Source: Macrostomum hystrix
Lineage: Eukaryota; Platyhelminthes; Macrostomidae
Length of the DNA stretch: 64,000 bases
NCBI GenBank assembly: GCA_950097015.1
Contig: CATNEN010000025.1
Span: forward strand, 496,001 to 560,000
Direction of reading: 5' to 3'
Program-made: the position numbers and the translations under genes
In this document: positions 11,709 through 23,256 of the stretch, one piece after another
How the letters are laid out: each line of letters begins with the position of its first letter
How positions within the stretch are numbered: the stretch's first letter is position 1
Notes under the pieces: generated by a model
What the model was told of the DNA's origin: nothing
Database searches by the model: none
The model's input: only the letters and a program-made list of their open reading frames with translations

Positions 11709-12174
11709 TGCACAATGCGAGGCTCATCTGGCTACCGCTCATGCTGAACTGATGGCGGGGGGGGATGCACAGTGCGAGGCTCATCTGGCTACCCCTCATG
11801 CTGAACTGATGGCTGGGGGGGATGCACAGTGCGAGGCTCATCTGGCTACCGTTCATGCTGAACTGATGGCTGGGGGGATGCACAGTGCGAGGCTCATCTG
11901 GCTACCCCTCATGCTGAACTGATGGCTGGGGGGGGATGCGCAGTGCGAGGCTCATCTGGCTACCCCTCATGCTGAACTGATGGCTGGGGGGGATGCACAG
12001 TGCGAGGCTCATCTGGCTACCCCTCATGCTGAACTGATGGCTGGGGGGATGCACAGTGCGAGGCTCATCTGGCTACCCCTCATGCTGAACTGATGGCTGG
12101 GGGGGGGGTGCGCAGTGCGAGGCTCATCTGGCTACCCCTCATGCTGAACTGATGGCTGGGGGGGATGCGCAGTG
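11709..12174. repeat. 57-bp minisatellite with G-runs
   Basis: About eight copies of a 57-bp unit containing CAGTGCGAGGCTCATCTGGC and CTGAACTGATGGCT, then a G-run of about 6-9 that varies between copies. The array directly abuts the minus-strand exon, and the first unit overlaps the presumed acceptor (minus strand GCATTGTGCAG; inner units read GCACTGTGCAT). Confidence 0.9.
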
Positions 12175-12195
12175 AGCACTAAAGAAACTAGCGCT

Positions 12196-12590
12196 AGCAA
12201 CCGGTGTTCAAGACCCGAACTCAAAACCGGTGTTCAAGACCCGAACTCAAAACCGGTGTTCAAGACCTGAACTCAAAACCGGTGATCAAGACCTGAACTC
12301 AAAACCGGTGTTCAAGACCTGAACTCAAAACCGGTGTTCAAGACCTGAACTCAAAACCGGTGTTCAAGACCTGAACTCAAAACCGGTGTTCAAGACCCGA
12401 ACTCACAACCGGTGTTCAAAATCCGAGCTCACAACCGGTGTTCAAGACCTGAACTCAAAACCGGTGTTCAAGACCTGAACTCAAAACCGGTGTTCAAGAC
12501 CCGAACTCACAACCGGTGTTCAAAATCCGAGCTCACAACCGGTGTTCAAGACTTGAACTCATAACAGGTGTTCAAGAAATCACAGCCGGT
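12196..12590. repeat. 26-bp minisatellite, about 15 copies
   Basis: Tandem 26-bp unit with ACCGGTGTTCAAGACCTGAA then CTCAAA. Variants include GACCCGAACTCACA and AAATCCGAGCTC. The last units decay into unique sequence near 12600. Confidence 0.95.
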
Positions 12591-13193
12591 GTTACTCGCA
12601 AGACCCGAACTCGCTAGCGGTTTCCGAGACCGGAAGCTGATGCAAAGAACCGCAATTCACAACTCACGATTTGGAGCCGTAAGGAGCCACAGTAGCAGAC
12701 TCGGAAAGCAATTTCTCCAGCAGCGACTTTGCTCCGACAATCAGGACAGCACTAGGCAATAAATAAACAGCCAAGGCGATGCCGCTCAGGGCGCACTCAT
12801 CCGTTGCCCCTGACAACTAGCAGCTATAGAGAAGGCACGCGAGGGCAATAAGCCGAAATTGAGTGCGGAAGTGGTCGATGCATCCTTAGCGTGGCAGCCA
12901 AGCCTCACTAAGTAACTCTTCTTCAACAGCGGAAGCGATGTGGCAAAGAATTTAATATACGGACCAAGGAAGCAGACAAGCTTGCGGTCTTATTATTTCC
13001 ATCAGATTAGACTAATCTATAGAATCAATCTCACAGCGCTGCACTATGTTGCGAGGCTTGTGTCATTTCGTGTGCTCACTGCTCAGTGGATCAGAGGCAC
13101 CCACGGTACCTGACGCACAACTTTGAGCACCTAGAGATGGTAAGTTCCTTAAAAATCTATGGCATTGGACTGCTGATTAGACTATACTTTGTG
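12591..13193. other. Non-coding stretch
   Basis: Mixed-composition sequence between two arrays. A 64-codon open frame exists at 12568-12762 but shows no family features. Upstream exons of the minus-strand gene ending at 11062 could lie here, but none was identified. Confidence 0.3.
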
Positions 13194-14650
13194 GATGTAC
13201 TAGCCTGAGTATCTGTGATAGCTGATGTACTAGCCTGAGGATCTGTAAGAGTTGATGTACTAGCCTGAGGATATGTGAGAGTTGATGTACTAACCTGAGT
13301 ATCTGTGAGATCTGTGATGTACTAGCCTGTACTAGTACATGTACTAGCCGGAGGATCTGTGATAGCTGATCTACTAGCCTGAGGATCTGTGATAGCAGAT
13401 GTACTAGCCTGAGGATCTGTGATAGCTGATCTACTAGCCTGAGGATCTGTGATAGCAGATGTACTAGCCTGAGGATCTGTGATAGCAGATGTACTAGCCT
13501 GAGGATCTGTGATAGCAGATGTACTAGCCTGAGGATCTGTGATAGCAGATGTACTAGCCTGAGGATATGTGAGAGTTGATGTACTAACCAGAGTATCTGT
13601 GAGAGTTGATGTACTAGCCTGAGGATCTGTGATAGCAGATGTACTAGCCTGAGGATCTGTGATAGCTGATGTACTAGCCTGAGGATCTGTGAGAGTTGAT
13701 GTACTAGCCTGAGGATCTGTGATAGCAGATGTACTAGCCTGAGGATCTGTGATAGCTTATGTACTAGCCTGAGGATCTGTGATAGCTGATGTACTAGCCT
13801 GAGGATCTGTGATAGCTGATGTACTAGCCTGAGGATCTGTGATAGCTTATGTACTAGCCTGAGGATCTGTGATAGCTTATGTACTAGCCTGAGGATCTGT
13901 GATAGCTTATGTACTAGCCTGAGGATCTGTGATAGCTTATGTACTAGCCTGAGGATCTGTGATAGCTGATGTACTAGCCTGAGGATCTGTGAGAGTTGAT
14001 GTACTAGCCTGAGGATCTGTGATAGCTTATGTACTAGCCTGAGGATCTGTGATAGCTTATGTACTAGCCTGAGGATCTGTGATAGCTTATGTACTAGCCT
14101 GAGGATCTGTGATAGCTGATGTACTAGCCTGAGGATCTGTGAGAGTTGATGTACTAGCCTGGGGATCTGTGACAGTAGATGTACTAGCCTGAGGATCTGT
14201 GATAGTTGATGTACTAGCCTGAGGATCTGTGACAGTAGATGTACTAGCCTGAGGATCTGTGATAGTTGATGTACTAGCCTGAGGATCTGTGACAGTAGAT
14301 GTACTAGCCTGAGGATCTGTGATAGTTGATGTACTAGCCTGAGGATCTGTGACAGTAGATGTACTAGCCTGAGGATCTGTGATAGCTGATGTACTAGCCT
14401 GAGGATCTGTGAGAGTTGATGTACTAGCCTGGGGATCTGTGACAGTAGATGTACTAGCCTGAGGATCTGTGATAGCTGATGTACTAGCCTGAGGATCTGT
14501 GAGAGTTGATAGATTACCTGAGGATCTGTGAGAGTTGATAGATTACCTGAGGATCTGTGAGAGTTGATAGATTACCTGAGGATCTGTGAGAGTTGATAGA
14601 TTACCTGAGGATCTGAAAGAGTGGATAGGCTACCTGAAGATCTGGGATAG
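13194..14650. repeat. 30-bp minisatellite, about 48 copies
   Basis: Tandem 30-bp unit with GATGTACTAGCCTGAGGATC then TGTGATAGCT. There are several sub-types (AGCAGAT, AGCTTAT, AGAGTTGAT, ACAGTAGAT), some alternating as dimers near 14.2-14.4 kb. The right end changes to a 28-29 bp form with GATAGATTACCTGAG. Confidence 0.95.
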
Positions 14651-15707
14651 ATAATTCTAAATTTTTAGCTATTGTTGAAAGGATTCATAAGAAATTCAGA
14701 AAACAAAGGGGCAGTTTGCAAGGCGATTCCACCGGAAAGTAAACATCTTTACAAGTACAGCCATAAATAGAGTTGAAGGAAGCAGCTGCACACTTTCGTA
14801 ACTGTTCAGAGTCTATTTCCATGTAACACTAATACGTATAAAAATCATGTTAGAAAATTTCGCAAACAGTATAAAAAATATAGCAAAGTTAAAATAGCAG
14901 TCAAATGCTGACAGGAATCTTGGATTCTAAAGCACCCAGATGAGATTTCAATCCGGTGAAAATGCCGAGCTTGATTTAAGTAAGCCTTTATAAAAAAAAT
15001 CTTTTTAAAAGCACTGTAGACAATAACCTACTAAGAGTAGACAGGAAGCGGTAATAAACGAATTAAATGTCACACCCTTCAAATAGATTTAGATAAGAAT
15101 AGAATTGCAAAAATGTAGAGCAGAGACTTACAGGTAACAAATCAAAGTTATTTTTGTAGCAGAATGGAAGTATGAGCTGTGAATCGAACAAAGTAATTTT
15201 CGTATGCCAGATATTGGCAACTAAAAAATAAAATAAAAGCTGCTCAATTGATCATATTCTAATTTACAGCAATAACAATGAGTGACTGAGCAGACCAGAG
15301 TATTACAAAACAGACCAATAAGAGACTATATACAGTTGCAGCGTTGAATAGATAGCACATTTCAACAAAGCTCTGAAACTTTTTGTAAATTTCGTCACTA
15401 TCCAAAATCGTGACTCGCCAGAAAATATAGCCCAACCTTTTTATGATACCTTATAATTTAACGAAAGTTATTTCGTAATAAATAGTTAAAATTTAAGGTT
15501 GAATTTTAAGAAAATAACAGTGCTATCTGGAATCGAATTGCGCGTCGGAAGCAAATGAGCTTCAATGAACATCAATGCATAGGAAAAACGCAGCAACGAA
15601 CAGGGAAAAGCAAACACATTGTGAATGCAGACACCGATGGGCCGACAGAAAAACAGACAAAACACTTATTATGAACCTATACTTGCTTCTCCGCCATTCC
15701 TGTAATG
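14651..15707. other. AT-rich non-coding stretch, 3' flank of the kinase gene
   Basis: Strongly AT-rich with no supportable gene. It is downstream of the minus-strand kinase stop codon and probably contains its 3' UTR. Confidence 0.4.
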
Positions 15708-15854
15708 TCATTTTCTCCTTGACAGACATTTTACAGCATCATCATCCTTTACTGCCGACAAGGCATCCTGCCTAATATACTCTGCATAGTCGAGCTCTGC
15801 GGCAGTGGCTGAGCTGCAGCTGCTGCTACTGCTGTTACAACTGCTACTGTTACA

Positions 15855-15891
<37 letters not shown>

Positions 15892-17806
15892 AGCTCGGAA
15901 GATGACGCTGAATCTGAGCAGGTTAACCAAGACGACAAACTGCTGCCATCATCACCCTCATAATCATCTTCATGACTGCCGTCGGCATCTTTAAGACCAT
16001 TGTCAGCATCTTCAAGACTATCGTCGGCATCTTCAAGACCATCGTCGGCATCTTCAAGGCCATCGTCGGCATCTTCAAGACTATCGTCAGTGTCTTTCAA
16101 TTCTTGACCGTTCCTCGATTTTGCTGACTCCTGACTCTGGCTAAGCGGCTGCGACGCCTCGCTGAGCAGCCAGGGCGAAGTGTTGAGCGCATCCAGGGCG
16201 GTGGGCCGATCCGCGGGCCTCCAGGCCATCAGGTGGCGAAGCAGTAGCAGCGGGCCGGGCTCCGCTTGGACAGCGGCTGGATTGGCGGCCGCCAGCCGGT
16301 CGGCGATGCCAGAGCAGACGGTGGCGTGCTGGCGCGCCGCGCTGACCAGCCAGGGCCTAGAGAACGAGCCTGAAAAGTCCACGACTTCGTCTAGGGCGCG
16401 TCTGCAACTTCGAGCAGGAGGGTGGGTGAATTAAACAGTGGTGCCGTCACAATAAGCAATTGGCTACCAAACTGACACTTTCCGACGCAACATACCGAAC
16501 AACAATATACCATTTTGAAGGACAATCTACCACTTCAAACTTAAATCTACCATTCTGAACTACAACCCATCCATCTACAGTCACTTTATACTCATGTCCC
16601 TAATCTGTCTATATATTTGACAACTCTAAACTATAATATACCGTTAACAAATACTTTTAAGAGCGGAGGCAGCCGCTGAGAGAAAGCTTGTGAACCTCCA
16701 AGGCACATTAAGAGTGTACACTGCCTAACGATGAGAAAGTCAGGGCAGATGTACACGCCTGTGTGCCTGCGTATAGTATCTGTGTGCGTGTGTGCTCAGG
16801 AGTCAGCAAAATGGACAGAATTGCCTCCTCGCTGGCAGCGGGTCTAGTGTCACTTTCATGATGTGCCATTGCCCGCAGCCCAACTGCAGTACTATTTATT
16901 TTATCAACCAGCCAGGATATTTTTTGGCAAAAGCTACAATCTATTCCACAAAGCTGCTGTGTGACCAGCTCACCCTGATGGCTCGGACGGGCCGTCCAAA
17001 ACCGCGGCCGCAATGCAGCAGACGGCGTGCACCTCGCCCCTCTTGCAGCAGGGAAACGGCCAGTCGCCTGTGAGCATCTCAAAGAAGATGCAGCCAACGC
17101 TCCACACATCGGCCGGAGTGCCATAGGAGGCGCTCAGCAGAGCCTCGGGCGCCCGGTAGGCCAAGGTGGTGGCCACCCTGGACAAATGGCGTTCCCAAGC
17201 GCACACACGCGACGAGTTGAAGTCGCCAATCTTTAGCACAGTGGCGCTCCAATTTAGCAGCAGATTCTGCGGTTTAATATCGCGATGCAGCACCCTGTGG
17301 CTGTGCAGATGGGCCAAGCCGCTGAGCAGCTGACGGCCAAGAGAAGCAACCAGGCGCAGTTCTAGAGGCTTATCCCCGCCAGCCTGCATGAGCTGGCGCA
17401 GGTCGCAGTCTAGCAGTTCAAATACCAGGTGCTGACAGAATGTCTGGCCCAGTTCAGATACAAATATGTCCAATAGGCGCAGTACATTCGGATGCTGGCA
17501 GCGCTGCAGTCGCTTCAGCGCGGCCAACTCGCGCAGCGTGCCATAATTGATGCCGCCCTTAGAGCACCATTCGACTAGCTTGACGGCCACCCGGCCCTGC
17601 GGTCCCTGGCCAATGTAGACTTTGCTGAAACTGCCAGTGCCGATCGGGTTCAACTGGTTGTTGTAGCTATAAGGCGATTGGCCTCTTCTGCCGTCGCCAT
17701 CATCGGATTCGCGTACACCATTACCACCACTACTGCCACGCTGCTGCTGCTGCCGACTGGGCAGCAATCTTGATGACTGAAGCTGGAGAAATATTATTTT
17801 CATCAT
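15708..17806 (-). CDS. CDK4/6-like serine/threonine protein kinase with acidic Ser-rich tail
   Basis: Two minus-strand exons, 17806-16974 and 16401-15708, join at CAGG/GTGAGC and TTGCAG/A in matching phase, giving 508 residues. Numbered from the MM start, the Gly loop IGTGSFSKV is at 55-63, VAVK Lys at 76, helix C LRE at 91-93, HRDIKPQN from 164, YRAPE near 207-211 and ADVWSVGCIF at 222-231. Exon 2 supplies the C-lobe (LLLLRHLMAWRPADRPTALD). The helix-C region GINYGTLREL and LVFELLDCDL resemble CDK4/6 (PISTVRE, LVFEHVDQDL) more than other CDKs. Departures: DFG is DFN (185-187), and the T-loop Thr site appears as Ser. After the kinase fold comes a DADDGLE repeat and a poly-Ser run, unlike typical 300-residue CDKs. 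An acceptor (ATTTCTCCAG) lies just after the MM start, so a further 5' exon is possible. Expected role: cyclin-dependent cell-cycle kinase, by family. Confidence 0.75.
15850..15893. repeat. (CTG)n trinucleotide run inside the kinase gene
   Basis: CTG/GCT repeat in the last kinase exon. On the minus strand it is AGC, encoding the poly-Ser run of the C-terminal tail. Confidence 0.85.
15983..16095. repeat. Coding 21-bp repeat in the kinase tail
   Basis: About five copies of a 21-bp unit (plus strand GTCGGCATCTTCAAGACCAT) that encode the acidic (D/N)(S/G)LEDAD repeats on the minus strand. The length is a multiple of three, so the frame is kept. Confidence 0.85.
16402..16973 (-). other. Kinase gene intron with SINE copy
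   Basis: A 572-bp intron between the two kinase exons (donor GTGAGC, acceptor TTGCAG). It contains a plus-oriented copy of the dispersed SINE. Confidence 0.7.
16665..16885 (+). mobile_element. SINE copy (body and tail)
   Basis: Shares the family body: GAGTGTACACTGCCTAACGATGAGAAAGTCAGG-type sequence (starting near 16712), then CAGATGTACAC, GTGTGCTCAGGAGTCAGC, GAATTGCCTCCTCGCTGGC and GGGTCTAGTGTCA. The tRNA-like head is absent or decayed. It lies in the kinase intron, antisense to the gene. Confidence 0.75.
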
Positions 17807-20800
17807 GAAAAAGCCTTTTTTATTTCAAATATACTAGCCTATGCTAATTACACCTAAGCTCAATTTATTTTATGCAGAGCTTGAAACACATTGGTTAGAC
17901 ATTTGATTACTTAGCAAGAGGTTAAGAGTTTGAAGCTAAAATCAATTCAGGCAAAAGTATTTTACAAGAGCTCTTACAATTTTCCTTCTAGCTTGGAAAA
18001 TGTAATTGCATTTTCCAACAAGATGCACTAGAATAAATAAACCACAAACCGATCTTAATCCAATCTTAATAGAAATGACTAGCAATACAATTTATAATTT
18101 TAGCCATAGGAAAAGCTAGGCCTTTATGAATACACAATATTACCCAGTGTTTTTATTTCATCTAACTGTTGTGGCAATTCCATAGTTTACTGAGTTTAAT
18201 TTTCAATACCTTATTTTCAATATTTTTAGTCCATCTGATGACTGTAAATTGTGCCAAAAACAATTTTACCTGAGGCTAATCTGATGAGGCCTGCAGCTAA
18301 GCTATGTGTCATTGATGTCATAATACAGCAGGCTTATGTTATCTATCATATAGCAGTGAATGCCAAATTTGAGATGATCTCAATGGGTACCTATCACTGG
18401 GTTGCACATTACTAAAACATACTATTACTATTAAAGTTATATTATTTTACTACTCAGTTTAAAACAATTTTAAGCAGTAAATTTGGGGATTGTAATTGTG
18501 TCATAAAAGTATAATTACTAGCAATCAAATTTATTATTATCCATAGGAAAAGCTAGGCATTTAGGAATGTATACATCAGTTAGGCTAGGTTAGCTAGGCA
18601 CTGAGTGGCAAGTACATGCTCAATTTATACAACCAAATGATAAAGTAAATGACAATATTAGGAAACAAACTAAAATTTATAAATAAGCAAATAACTAGGC
18701 TAACACACTTTCAAGGCCTAGAATGTAGATACAAACTGTAAAATAAGTGGCTTCTAGGCCTATTGTATTACTAGCTATATTTAAGCTTATAGCTAGATTG
18801 ATCAAAATGGATTTCTTAATTGAACTCAGCACTCCTAAAATGTAGACAGATTTATGAACTTACAAAGATAAAACTATATATAGGATTAAAGTTCAAGAAG
18901 CCTGGTACAGTAGTTAGGCCTGGCCTACCACTAGGCTACCAGGCTATGCTTAGTATAGGTAGCAAATGTCTCTTACTGGATTCAACACAATTGTCATGGG
19001 TGGTAATTTTATTTATATAACATATGTAGTTATTTGGCTTTCTTCATATGTTTTCTATTTAGCTTAGCTAGTTAGGCTACATAATTCTTAGGCCCTAGTC
19101 AGGAGAAAAAAATAATAATTAGCTAGATAAATTTTGGAGATCAGCTATTTACTACAAAGTAAACTTAGCCTAAAAAACTCCAACTAGTCTGCTATGTAAA
19201 TTTAATTTCAGCTCTGCTTTGCCCTCTTTGGTATGATAATCTGAACTAAAAACATAACATGGGTAGGCAGCAGGCCCAAACAAATAAAGCAAACAGACTG
19301 GTCCTTCTACCTAGGTCTAGGATCATTCAATCATGATTAAGTAGGTACTAATGACAATGTTAAAATTAAATCACAAATAATCATATTATTTATTATAAAT
19401 CAGGGAATGAAGCTAACACTGTGCCATTATTTATTTTTATATTCACAGAAAATAGCAGAAATGTTACATTTCTTAATATATTAGATCGTTAAGAATTTCA
19501 AAGGCATAGACTAGACTTGACTTGCAGCGTCTGTCATCAGCAAAAGCTAGTTCTACATATAAAATTTCACATCGACCGTCGAAATTAGCTGCTTGCTGCC
19601 TGAACGCAGTGACGTGTGATGAATTATGATATTAGTGTAGCATAATCAACTCCTCCTATTTCTCTGTTCTATGTAAAGTACTAGGCCTACTTAGAGCATG
19701 GAATAATTAATATTTCAAGATATTCCATGTCATATTCTACTTTGTAAAGTAAAAAGCATTTCTACGAAGCATGTGTTTTGGTCCCCTTAGTTATTCGTTC
19801 TTCTGTTTTTTAGTAGCATTAGTTGGCTCAGGCAAGATGCCTGTTTGGCCAATATAGTGTATCGAGTATATTTTTGTCACGAAACACAAACAGGTTAATT
19901 GAAAGTTTGAAAAAGTGCGAAAATCAAAAATAGAGCGCAAACGAAGAAAACGATGTTATAAGATAATAAATATTATGTTAGTGTCAAAGAATTTGTTCTG
20001 TCCTTATTTAAATAATTTGTTTAACTTATTTTTTTACATTTTTGTAAGTAAGACGCTCGCGTATGCAACGTGTACGTTGCATCTTTGATAAGCGAATTAG
20101 CTGGTCAAAGATGACAACCAGGTTTATACAGAGCAGAGTTGTTCTTGTCCGCATGCAGGGTTTTCGACAATGATCGCTGAATATCTAAAACGACGGGTGG
20201 CTATAAAAAATTAGTTCACTGTAAAGGGCGAGAAATTTAGATTCATATAAATGTTGGAATTTCATGAAATCGGTCTTCGATTTGGGAGCAGTCGTGACGT
20301 AGGCAGTTGGGTCTTTCCCCATTTGGAAAATAGAGTGATCTTTTTACCGCTTTTTTTCTTGGATAGTAAAATAAAATCGAAGAAACTCAAGAAACCCAAG
20401 TGCATCTGAACTTCGTTTTGAAATCCTGTTTGACATTTCGGGCAGAGCCTATAGTTGTACGTCATGGACTTATCGCTGAGTTTTGTATGCTTTAGCTTAC
20501 GATTACCAAGAATAAATGAATAAATTCCCTGACAGGGAGGAGTTAAAATGTTTACCACCTGGAGACAGTTAAGCAGATTAAAATGGGTTGCCCCAGTCTG
20601 GCGGCCTCGATCCCAGTCCATGGACTGAAAAGCTGTAGCTGGATTGGAAGCGCCACGCAATAGCTGAGGGACTACCAACACATTTGTCGTAGACAGGTAT
20701 AAATTAAGAGCTACTCGCAGAGGGCAAATAAAAGGTAACTGTCAAAAAAAATTATCAGGTACGATTTTTATTTGCTAAACTCCATTCATTCATTTAAATA

Positions 20801-21081
20801 ATGAATATAAGTCAAAATGTTACTTCACATCGAAACTTAACTTGTTAATCGAAAAAATTCATATATGAAACTATCTCAACAAGACTAGAGTAAAAAACAT
20901 AATTTTTCTGTACAAACGAACAAAAAGTACTAAAGTACTAAAAGTACAATTACCTTTACGAGTCGAAAAAAATTAGCCTCGTAGAGGACATTCGTTGTAT
21001 CAAGAAGAATCAAGAAGCGATACTAAATTAAGGCGAAAGATCGGTTCTATTGTTCTTTACTAGGCCCCACCTAGGAAGCAG
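17807..21081. other. AT-rich gap of 3.3 kb between kinase and PRR5-like genes
   Basis: No coding region with family features. An uninterrupted 139-codon minus frame at 20262-20681 has no recognised motif. Two short similar words (ATAGGAAAAGCTAGGC at 18109 and 18542) suggest an old dispersed repeat. A 5' exon of the kinase could be hidden here. Confidence 0.35.
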
Positions 21082-23245
21082 CTAGACAAAAATCACAGCG
21101 CCACTGGATTCGGCATTCGGCTCAGACGAGAAGCGACTCCTCCCTCGAGCAGCAACGCTGGCATCAGCTTCTTCGTCGTCTTCCGCGTCTTCTTCATCTT
21201 CATCTTCGTCGTCCTCCTCCGACGCCTCCGCGGTGGCCTCCAGCGTTGGCGTCTCAGCTCGGCCAGTTCTAACGCTCGACTCCCTGTCGTTGTCGGCGTC
21301 GGCCTCTGTATCGCGGTTGTCATCGTCGGCATCATCGTCGTCACTATAGTCGGATTCGTCCGCCATCACAATGGTGATGCCCTCGGCATCGGCTGCTGCC
21401 GACGCTGTCAAACTGGATGACTCGATAGACGCTGAGCTGTCTGAGCTGCCGCCAACGCCGCTGCCAGCTCCTGAGGTGCGGCGAAACACTGAGCTTCTAC
21501 TAACGAATGCGCGACGGGTTAGCCGTCGACGAGTCTTCACCAGTTCCGACAGGTTCGCCCGTAGCTCCGGCTCCTCAGCACCATTGTAGACGCCAAGGAA
21601 GCCGATATAAGGCCGCACAACCAGGGCCACCATTCGCTCCAGAGAGACGTCATTCTCACTAGGCGGCTCCGAGTCGCGGTGCATCTGCAGCACCAGCAGC
21701 ATGCGGGTGAAGTCTGGTGACAGGCTGCTGATTCTGCCGCAGGCCGCCTCGGACCGTAGGACACTGTGAATGCCAGTTGGGAGAAGCACCTGTGGGCACA
21801 AGAGGCTCTTCAACTAAGCGCTCAATTTTTGGTCTTAGCGCTCAAGTTGCGTTTATTACTGTAAAAAATGCTTTCTGTTTGATGCCTTGTTAGCGGTACG
21901 CTCGTATTTTAGAATCGTCCGTCTCTTGGGTAGAGATGATTCTCTTGAGTAGAGATGATTCTCTTGGGTAGAGATGATTCTCTTGGGTAGAGATGATTCT
22001 CTTGGGTAGAGATGATTCTCTTGAGTAGAGATGATTCTCTTGGGTAGAGATGATTCTCTTGAGTAGAGATGGTTCTCTTGAGTAGAGATGGTTCACTTAG
22101 GGAGCGAGGTAGATAAGAGGCTGAGCAGTAGCGTGTCCGACTCCCGTAGCAAGGTTCCTGAGCTCCAATCAGCGGCCAGGCCTCATTATTTTGGGGAGCG
22201 GAGAGAAGCCTTGTGGCTTGTGGTTCAGTTGACGTCTATGAGGACATATCCAAAAGTCACAGTGGAGTGTTAGCTGCCTGGCAATGTAAAGTCAGCACAG
22301 ATGTACACAACTGTGGGAGTGTGTACATGCGCACGTATGCGTGAGTGTTGTGGTTGTTATGGATCTCATAGAGGAAGATTTCTGTTTTTGCTTATATCTG
22401 GGCTTGACGATTCAACCCGGAAAGGAAGATTCTCTTGGGGAAAGACGATTTTCTTAGAAAGAGTTTATTCTATGATTTTTAGGGCGATTCTAAGTGCTTT
22501 GCAGAATAAAAACGGCTGTACTCAAGAAAGGCCCAATGCTCAGTAGGTAAGATACTCATACATAAGCTATGCTATAAGTTTCGGAAGTATACGAAGAGAA
22601 GAAAACTAAGTACAGTTCTAGACGACAAGTTCGAGCTACTAAAACCAGATTCAGCAATTTGAATATGATATGTTTTTTCACCTGGTCGCGAAAGCCCAGC
22701 ATGAGTGCTCGGTCCAGCAGCTGCAAATCGGCCCCCATTGGCTGCAGGATGCATTTCAGCTCGGTGACCAGCTGGCCGTGAAAGAAACGCCACACTGACT
22801 CCAGAGATTCTAGCAGCTCTTCGGGGTCCTCGGAGCTGCGGTCGAGCCGTCTAGAGACAATCTTAAAGCCTTTCTTCAGCAGACTCTTCTCCAGGTAGTC
22901 GAGCACAACTCCGGGCGACACTGTCTTGGCCAGCATCCGCACTAGGCGAGCCGTGTGGCCCAGGTTCTGATTAGCCCGGCCCTTAAACGCCCCAATGAGA
23001 GCAGCTTGCACCTGTATCCAAACGGGATTTCTAGCCGACAATCCTTCGTGCGGCACGGAGCTGATTGCTTTCATTAGCGGCACTGGCACCTCAGAGTTGC
23101 CAAGGCTTCGCAATTCATCCTTGGTGAGGCGAGCGTTGGGTGTCGAGTAGCGCTTCTGAGTGGCGTGGAAGCCGGCGGGCACCGTCAGCGAGTGGCGTAG
23201 CGCGTGCTGCTGCAGTGCTCCTCCAACAGGCCTAATCTCACCCAT
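21082..23245 (-). CDS. PRR5/Protor-like mTORC2 subunit (HbrB-like domain)
   Basis: Two minus-strand exons, 23245-22682 (188 codons from ATG) and 21789-21082 (stop TAG), join in phase 0 at CGACCAG/GTGAAA and GCCCACAG/GTGCTT, giving 423 residues. The first exon runs NPVWIQVQAALIGAFKG... through VWRFFHGQLVTELKCILQPM and LMLGFRDQ. The second continues VLLPTGIHS..., SPDFTRMLLVLQMH and ERMVALVVRPYIGFLGVYNG. This order and the MLLVLQ...VxPYxG block match vertebrate PRR5 and PRR5L, which bind Rictor in TOR complex 2. Human PRR5 is of similar length (about 390). The C-terminal tail after about residue 330 is strongly acidic (runs of D/E), which I do not recall from vertebrate PRR5. An acceptor CCTTTCAG ends 11 nt before the ATG, so a 5' UTR intron or trans-splicing is likely. 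Confidence 0.8.
21915..22100. repeat. 19-bp minisatellite in PRR5-like intron
   Basis: About nine copies of TTCTCTTGGGTAGAGATGA with a TTGAGTAG variant. Confidence 0.9.
22100..22380 (+). mobile_element. Diverged SINE copy
   Basis: Head-like start (GAGGCTGAGCAGTAGCGTG, CCTGAGCTCCAATC), then GGGGAGCGGAGAGAAGCCTTG, GTAAAGTCAGCACAGATGTA and CACAACTGTGGGAGTGTGTA, in the same order as other copies but with many substitutions. Confidence 0.55.
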
Positions 23246-23256
23246 GCCAATGCAGT

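Larger units (their letters stand above)
21790..22681 (-). other. Intron of the PRR5-like gene
   Basis: 892-bp intron holding a 19-bp array and a diverged SINE copy. Confidence 0.7.

Noticed and set aside
20262-20681. 139-codon minus-strand ORF as a gene
   Set aside because: No recognised motif, AT-rich codons and no splice or family evidence.
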